Shown here: piece by piece, positions 5,242-7,729 of the stretch
Position numbering within the stretch: the first letter of the stretch is position 1
How the letters are laid out: each line of letters starts with the position of its first letter
From: Clostridium sp. CAG:557
GTDB lineage: Bacteria > Bacillota > Clostridia > Oscillospirales > Acutalibacteraceae
Assembly: GCA_000435275.1 (NCBI GenBank)
Contig: FR883849.1
Span: forward strand, 1-7,729
Reading direction: 5' to 3'
Length of the DNA: 7,729 nucleotides
The notes under the pieces: model-generated
Databases searched by the model: none
Told to the model about the DNA's origin: nothing
What the model saw: only the letters and a program-made list of their open reading frames with translations
Made by a program: the position numbers and the translations under genes

Positions 5242-7506
5242 ATGTTGTGTTCACGGTGCAAAAAAAGACCTGCTATGGTGTTTATAACAGTGGATAAAAG
5301 TGAATCTAAGCCGCAGGGCTATTGCTTGACTTGTGCAAAAGAATTGGGAATAAAACCTATTGATGATATAATGAATAAGATTGGTGTTTCGGAAGAAGAA
5401 GTGGAGGCTATGGCAGAGCAGATGAGTGCTCTTATGGCTTCTGGTGATGACGACCTGGGAAATTATGATGACCTTCTTGCAGGAACTTCAGCTTCATTTC
5501 CTTTTTTGGAAAATGTTTTTTCAGAAATTTCAGAAGAGTCTGCCAATACTTCCGGAAAAAATTCTAGTAAAAAGAAAAAAAATAAGAAGAAACACCTAGA
5601 CTTGTATTGCACAAACCTTACAGAAAAAGCTAGAAAAAATGAGTTGGACAGGATAGTCGGCAGGGACAAGGAAATTGCAAGGACGATTCAAATTTTAAGC
5701 AGAAGAACTAAAAATAACCCTTGTTTAATTGGTGAACCAGGCGTTGGAAAGACTGCTATAGCAGAAAGTTTGGCAATTTCTATTGTTAATGGCAATGTTC
5801 CAACTCGTTTGAAAAATAAGGAAATTTATTTGCTGGATTTAACTGCACTTGTGGCTGGAACTCAGTTTAGGGGACAGTTCGAAAGCCGAATAAAAGGCCT
5901 TATTGACGAGGTTAAAGAAGCAGGCAACATTATTTTGTTTATCGATGAAGTGCATAACCTTGTTGGAGCTGGTGAGACAGAAAGTAATTCTATGAATGCA
6001 GCAAACATATTAAAACCGGCTTTATCTCGAGGTGAAATTCAGGTTATAGGTGCAACGACTTTTACCGAGTACAGAAAGTATATAGAAAAAGATTCTGCAC
6101 TTGAAAGGCGTTTTCAGCCAGTTACTGTGGTTGAGCCTTCTATAAACGACACGGTTGATGTTTTAAAAGGTATAAAATCTTATTATGAGGTTTATCATCG
6201 AATAAACATTTCTGATAATTTAGTTCGCAAAATGGTAATTTTATCTGAGCGGTATATAACGGACAGGTTTTTGCCTGATAAAGCTATTGATTTGTTAGAT
6301 GAATCGGCGGCATATGCGTCACTGAGGAATGTAGCTATGGAAAAGTATGATGCTGTAGCAGAGAATTTAAATAAATTGAAAGCTCAAGAAACAAAAATTA
6401 CTTCTGCTGCAGACCCTGACAGCATTGATTATGAGAAATTGGCTGAAGTACGTTCTGAAATAGCCAAAGTTAATGAAGACTTGAAGAAGTTATCTAAAAA
6501 AGCTTTTGGAGTGAATGTTACTGAAGACGATGTTGCATATGTGATAGAACTTTGGACGGGAATTCCTTCTTCTAAAATAAAGGAAGATGAGCTTGCGAAA
6601 CTTTCAAAAATCGAAGATAAACTTAAGAGCAAAATAATCGGTCAAGATGAGGCGGTTGAAGCAGTTGCCTCAGCTATAAAGAGAAGTAGAGTGCAAATTA
6701 GTCCAAGAAGACGACCGGCTTCATTTATTTTTGTTGGCCCAACAGGAGTGGGGAAAACAGAACTTGTTAAAGTTTTATCCAAAGAATTGTTTGATAGCCC
6801 GGAAACTTTTATCCGACTTGATATGTCTGAATTTATGGAAAAACATTCTGTGTCAAGAATTATAGGGTCTCCACCTGGATATGTTGGGTATGATGATTCG
6901 GGGCAAGTTACAGAAAAAGTTAGAAGACGCCCGTATTCAGTCTTGCTTTTTGATGAAATTGAAAAAGCTCATCCAGATGTAATGAATATTTTGCTTCAAA
7001 TTTTAGATGAAGGAAGAATTACTGATGCGCAGGGCAGGCAAGTTAATTTTGAAAATACAATTATAGTTATGACTTCGAATGCTGGCAGTGATAAAAAAGA
7101 TGGCGCGATGGGTTTTGCAAAAACTCAAAATGATTTGACAAAAGAAAAAGCCGAAAAGGCTTTGGCAGATTTTTTAAGGCCAGAATTTTTGAGCCGTATA
7201 GATGAGATAATTGTTTTTAAAAATCTTGATATGAATGCGTTTGAGAAAATTGCAAAGTTAATGCTAGATGAATATGTTGAAACTTTAGCAGAAAGAAACA
7301 TTTCTCTGGTTTATGATGATTCAGTTTTGAAATGGTTAGCAGAAAAATCTTTTGGAGGGAAAAGTGCAGCAAGAGATCTAAGGAATTTAATTCGCAAGGA
7401 CGTAGAAGATAAAATTGCGTTGGAGTTGATAGAAAACTGTAATAAAGAGATTGATAAGGTTGTATTTTACACAGATGAATCAAAGCTAAGAATAAAAACT
7501 GCTTAA
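5242..7506 (+). CDS. clpE: ATP-dependent Clp protease ATP-binding subunit, ClpE type (N-terminal zinc finger, two AAA+ domains)
   Basis: This HSP100 unfoldase forms hexamers that unfold proteins and feed them to the ClpP peptidase. The 754-residue chain starts with a zinc finger, C3-x2-C6 and C28-x2-C31, and lacks the double Clp_N repeat of ClpC/ClpA, which is the ClpE layout. A long linker (about 40-120) is first acidic, then Lys-rich (106-117). AAA1 has Walker A GEPGVGKT (164-171), pore loop GTQFRGQFE around F209, Walker B ILFIDE (231-236) and arginines R289/R290. A short helical middle part (about 356-437) contains a UVR-like stretch near 396-415. AAA2 has Walker A GPTGVGKT (499-506), pore loop GYVG (546-549), Walker B VLLFDE (567-572) and a sensor-2 arginine in AARDLR. 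An MGF tripeptide (623-625) lies where the ClpP-docking IGF/LGF loop is expected. AAGGAG (5229-5234) lies 7 nt before the ATG, which is 11 nt after pgsA. ClpC is the alternative name, less likely. Confidence 0.88.
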   Translation: MLCSRCKKRPAMVFITVDKSESKPQGYCLTCAKELGIKPIDDIMNKIGVSEEEVEAMAEQMSALMASGDDDLGNYDDLLAGTSASFPFLENVFSEISEESANTSGKNSSKKKKNKKKHLDLYCTNLTEKARKNELDRIVGRDKEIARTIQILSRRTKNNPCLIGEPGVGKTAIAESLAISIVNGNVPTRLKNKEIYLLDLTALVAGTQFRGQFESRIKGLIDEVKEAGNIILFIDEVHNLVGAGETESNSMNAANILKPALSRGEIQVIGATTFTEYRKYIEKDSALERRFQPVTVVEPSINDTVDVLKGIKSYYEVYHRINISDNLVRKMVILSERYITDRFLPDKAIDLLDESAAYASLRNVAMEKYDAVAENLNKLKAQETKITSAADPDSIDYEKLAEVRSEIAKVNEDLKKLSKKAFGVNVTEDDVAYVIELWTGIPSSKIKEDELAKLSKIEDKLKSKIIGQDEAVEAVASAIKRSRVQISPRRRPASFIFVGPTGVGKTELVKVLSKELFDSPETFIRLDMSEFMEKHSVSRIIGSPPGYVGYDDSGQVTEKVRRRPYSVLLFDEIEKAHPDVMNILLQILDEGRITDAQGRQVNFENTIIVMTSNAGSDKKDGAMGFAKTQNDLTKEKAEKALADFLRPEFLSRIDEIIVFKNLDMNAFEKIAKLMLDEYVETLAERNISLVYDDSVLKWLAEKSFGGKSAARDLRNLIRKDVEDKIALELIENCNKEIDKVVFYTDESKLRIKTA

Positions 7507-7597
7507 AATGAAAAATGCAAATAGCAAATGAAGAATTTTATGATATAGCGAAATAAAAAATAATATCGAAAAGTAAAAGGAAATTTTGAATTAAAGC

Positions 7598-7627
7598 TTT
7601 TCTAAAAAAATCAAATTTTTTAGAAAA
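7598..7627. other. 12-bp near-pure A/T hairpin after the clp gene
   Basis: Bases 7598-7609 pair perfectly with 7616-7627 around a 6-nt loop (ATCAAA); the only C-G pair is C7602-G7623. AAG (7594-7596) and CTT (7632-7634) could extend it past an internal loop. It sits 91 nt after the clpE stop and ends 5 nt before the tRNA promoter -35, so it is placed where the clp transcript should end. The + strand lacks a T tract after the stem (A run instead), so termination is inferred from position only. The rest of 7507-7597 is AT-rich with no gene I can support. Confidence 0.4.
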
Positions 7628-7632
7628 AAAAC

Positions 7633-7662
7633 TTGACTTTGTCGCGAGTTATGTGATAAAAT
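7633..7662 (+). promoter_or_regulatory. Sigma-A promoter of the tRNA-Gly gene
   Basis: The -35 TTGACT (7633-7638, five of six consensus bases) and -10 TAAAAT (7657-7662, five of six) are separated by 18 nt. A TGA extended element (7654-7656) lies directly before the -10. Transcription would begin near 7668-7670, about 8-10 nt before the mature tRNA 5' end at 7678, a normal distance for a stable-RNA gene. Confidence 0.75.
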
Positions 7663-7670
7663 ATAACTCG
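7645..7670. repeat. 8-bp perfect inverted repeat framing the tRNA promoter -10
   Basis: CGAGTTAT (7645-7652) and ATAACTCG (7663-7670) are exact inverted copies separated by 10 nt that contain the -10 hexamer. Because the expected transcription start lies at the right end of the repeat, almost none of it would be transcribed. If it functions, it acts as DNA (for example an operator) rather than an RNA hairpin. Confidence 0.5.
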
Positions 7671-7677
7671 TTGATAT

Positions 7678-7729
7678 GCGGGTGTAGTTCAATGGTAGAA
7701 CTCCAGCCTTCCAAGCTGGTCGCGTGGGT
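7678..7729 (+). tRNA. tRNA-Gly (anticodon TCC), 3' end cut by the window
   Basis: The first 52 nt of a glycine tRNA are present. Acceptor strand GCGGGTG (7678-7684), then T8-A9. D stem GTTC/GAAC (7687-7690 with 7698-7701) encloses loop AATGGTA. Anticodon stem CCAGC/GCTGG (7703-7707 with 7715-7719) encloses loop CTTCCAA, placing anticodon TCC at 7710-7712. The four-base variable region is TCGC (7720-7723), and the 5' T stem GTGGG (7724-7728) is followed by the first T of the T loop. The rest of the T arm, the 3' acceptor strand and CCA lie outside. It reads GGA and GGG (and other GGN by wobble) codons. It has its own promoter and may be the first gene of a tRNA cluster. Confidence 0.95.

Noticed and set aside
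7508..7531. Tiny open frame starting ATG 7508 after clpE
   Set aside because: It has only seven codons, no ribosome binding site and an A-rich composition.
7542..7567. GATAT...ATATC inverted repeat in the tail after clpE
   Set aside because: Only 5 bp, all but one pair A-T, with a 16-nt loop; expected by chance in such AT-rich sequence.
1..7729. Mobile elements, CRISPR arrays, defence or toxin-antitoxin genes
   Set aside because: No regularly spaced repeats, transposase or integrase motifs, or small paired genes are visible; all reading frames of note are explained by the seven genes and the tRNA.

Overview
The window is AT-rich chromosomal DNA with the look of an anaerobic low-GC Firmicute, most likely a Clostridia / Oscillospiraceae-type organism. 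I infer this from gene content: a group II ECF transporter module joined to truA, a DUF5711-type membrane protein, a CvpA-family protein, and a ClpE-type AAA+ ATPase with an N-terminal zinc finger. Other support is the A/T-biased codon use and frequent GTG/TTG starts behind strong Shine-Dalgarno sites. No TGA stop is used by any of the seven genes. All genes are on the + strand and packed closely.

Layout. Bases 1-45 hold a small perfect hairpin and the ribosome binding site of the first gene. Bases 46-2478 are one tightly coupled block: ecfA2 (energy-coupling ATPase) overlaps ecfT (its transmembrane partner), followed 11 nt later by truA (tRNA pseudouridine synthase). ecfA1 is expected just left of the window. 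Bases 2504-3757 encode a DUF5711-like protein: one N-terminal membrane helix and a large, probably extracytoplasmic beta-propeller-like domain. A 127-nt gap (3758-3884) follows, with a weak terminator-like hairpin and a candidate sigma-A promoter. The next block (3885-7506) is a CvpA-family four-helix membrane protein, a CDP-alcohol phosphatidyltransferase (PgsA-like, phospholipid synthesis) and a ClpE-type unfoldase. The spacers are 29 and 11 nt, so the three are probably co-transcribed. Bases 7507-7677 are AT-rich and gene-free, holding a 12-bp almost pure A/T hairpin and then a strong promoter. The promoter drives a tRNA-Gly(TCC) gene that begins at 7678 and is cut off by the window end in its T loop.

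How it fits together: vitamin/micronutrient uptake (ECF module) is coupled to tRNA modification, as in many Firmicutes, and envelope-related genes (DUF5711, CvpA, PgsA) sit next to a protein-quality-control ATPase. This is mostly housekeeping content. I see no phage, transposon, CRISPR, toxin-antitoxin or defence system and cannot claim a new system. The items most worth a second look are the uncharacterised DUF5711/CvpA pair, the inverted repeat framing the -10 of the tRNA promoter, the Cys-Arg-Cys replacement in an EcfT coupling motif, and the charge-segregated linker with an A8 tract in the Clp ATPase.
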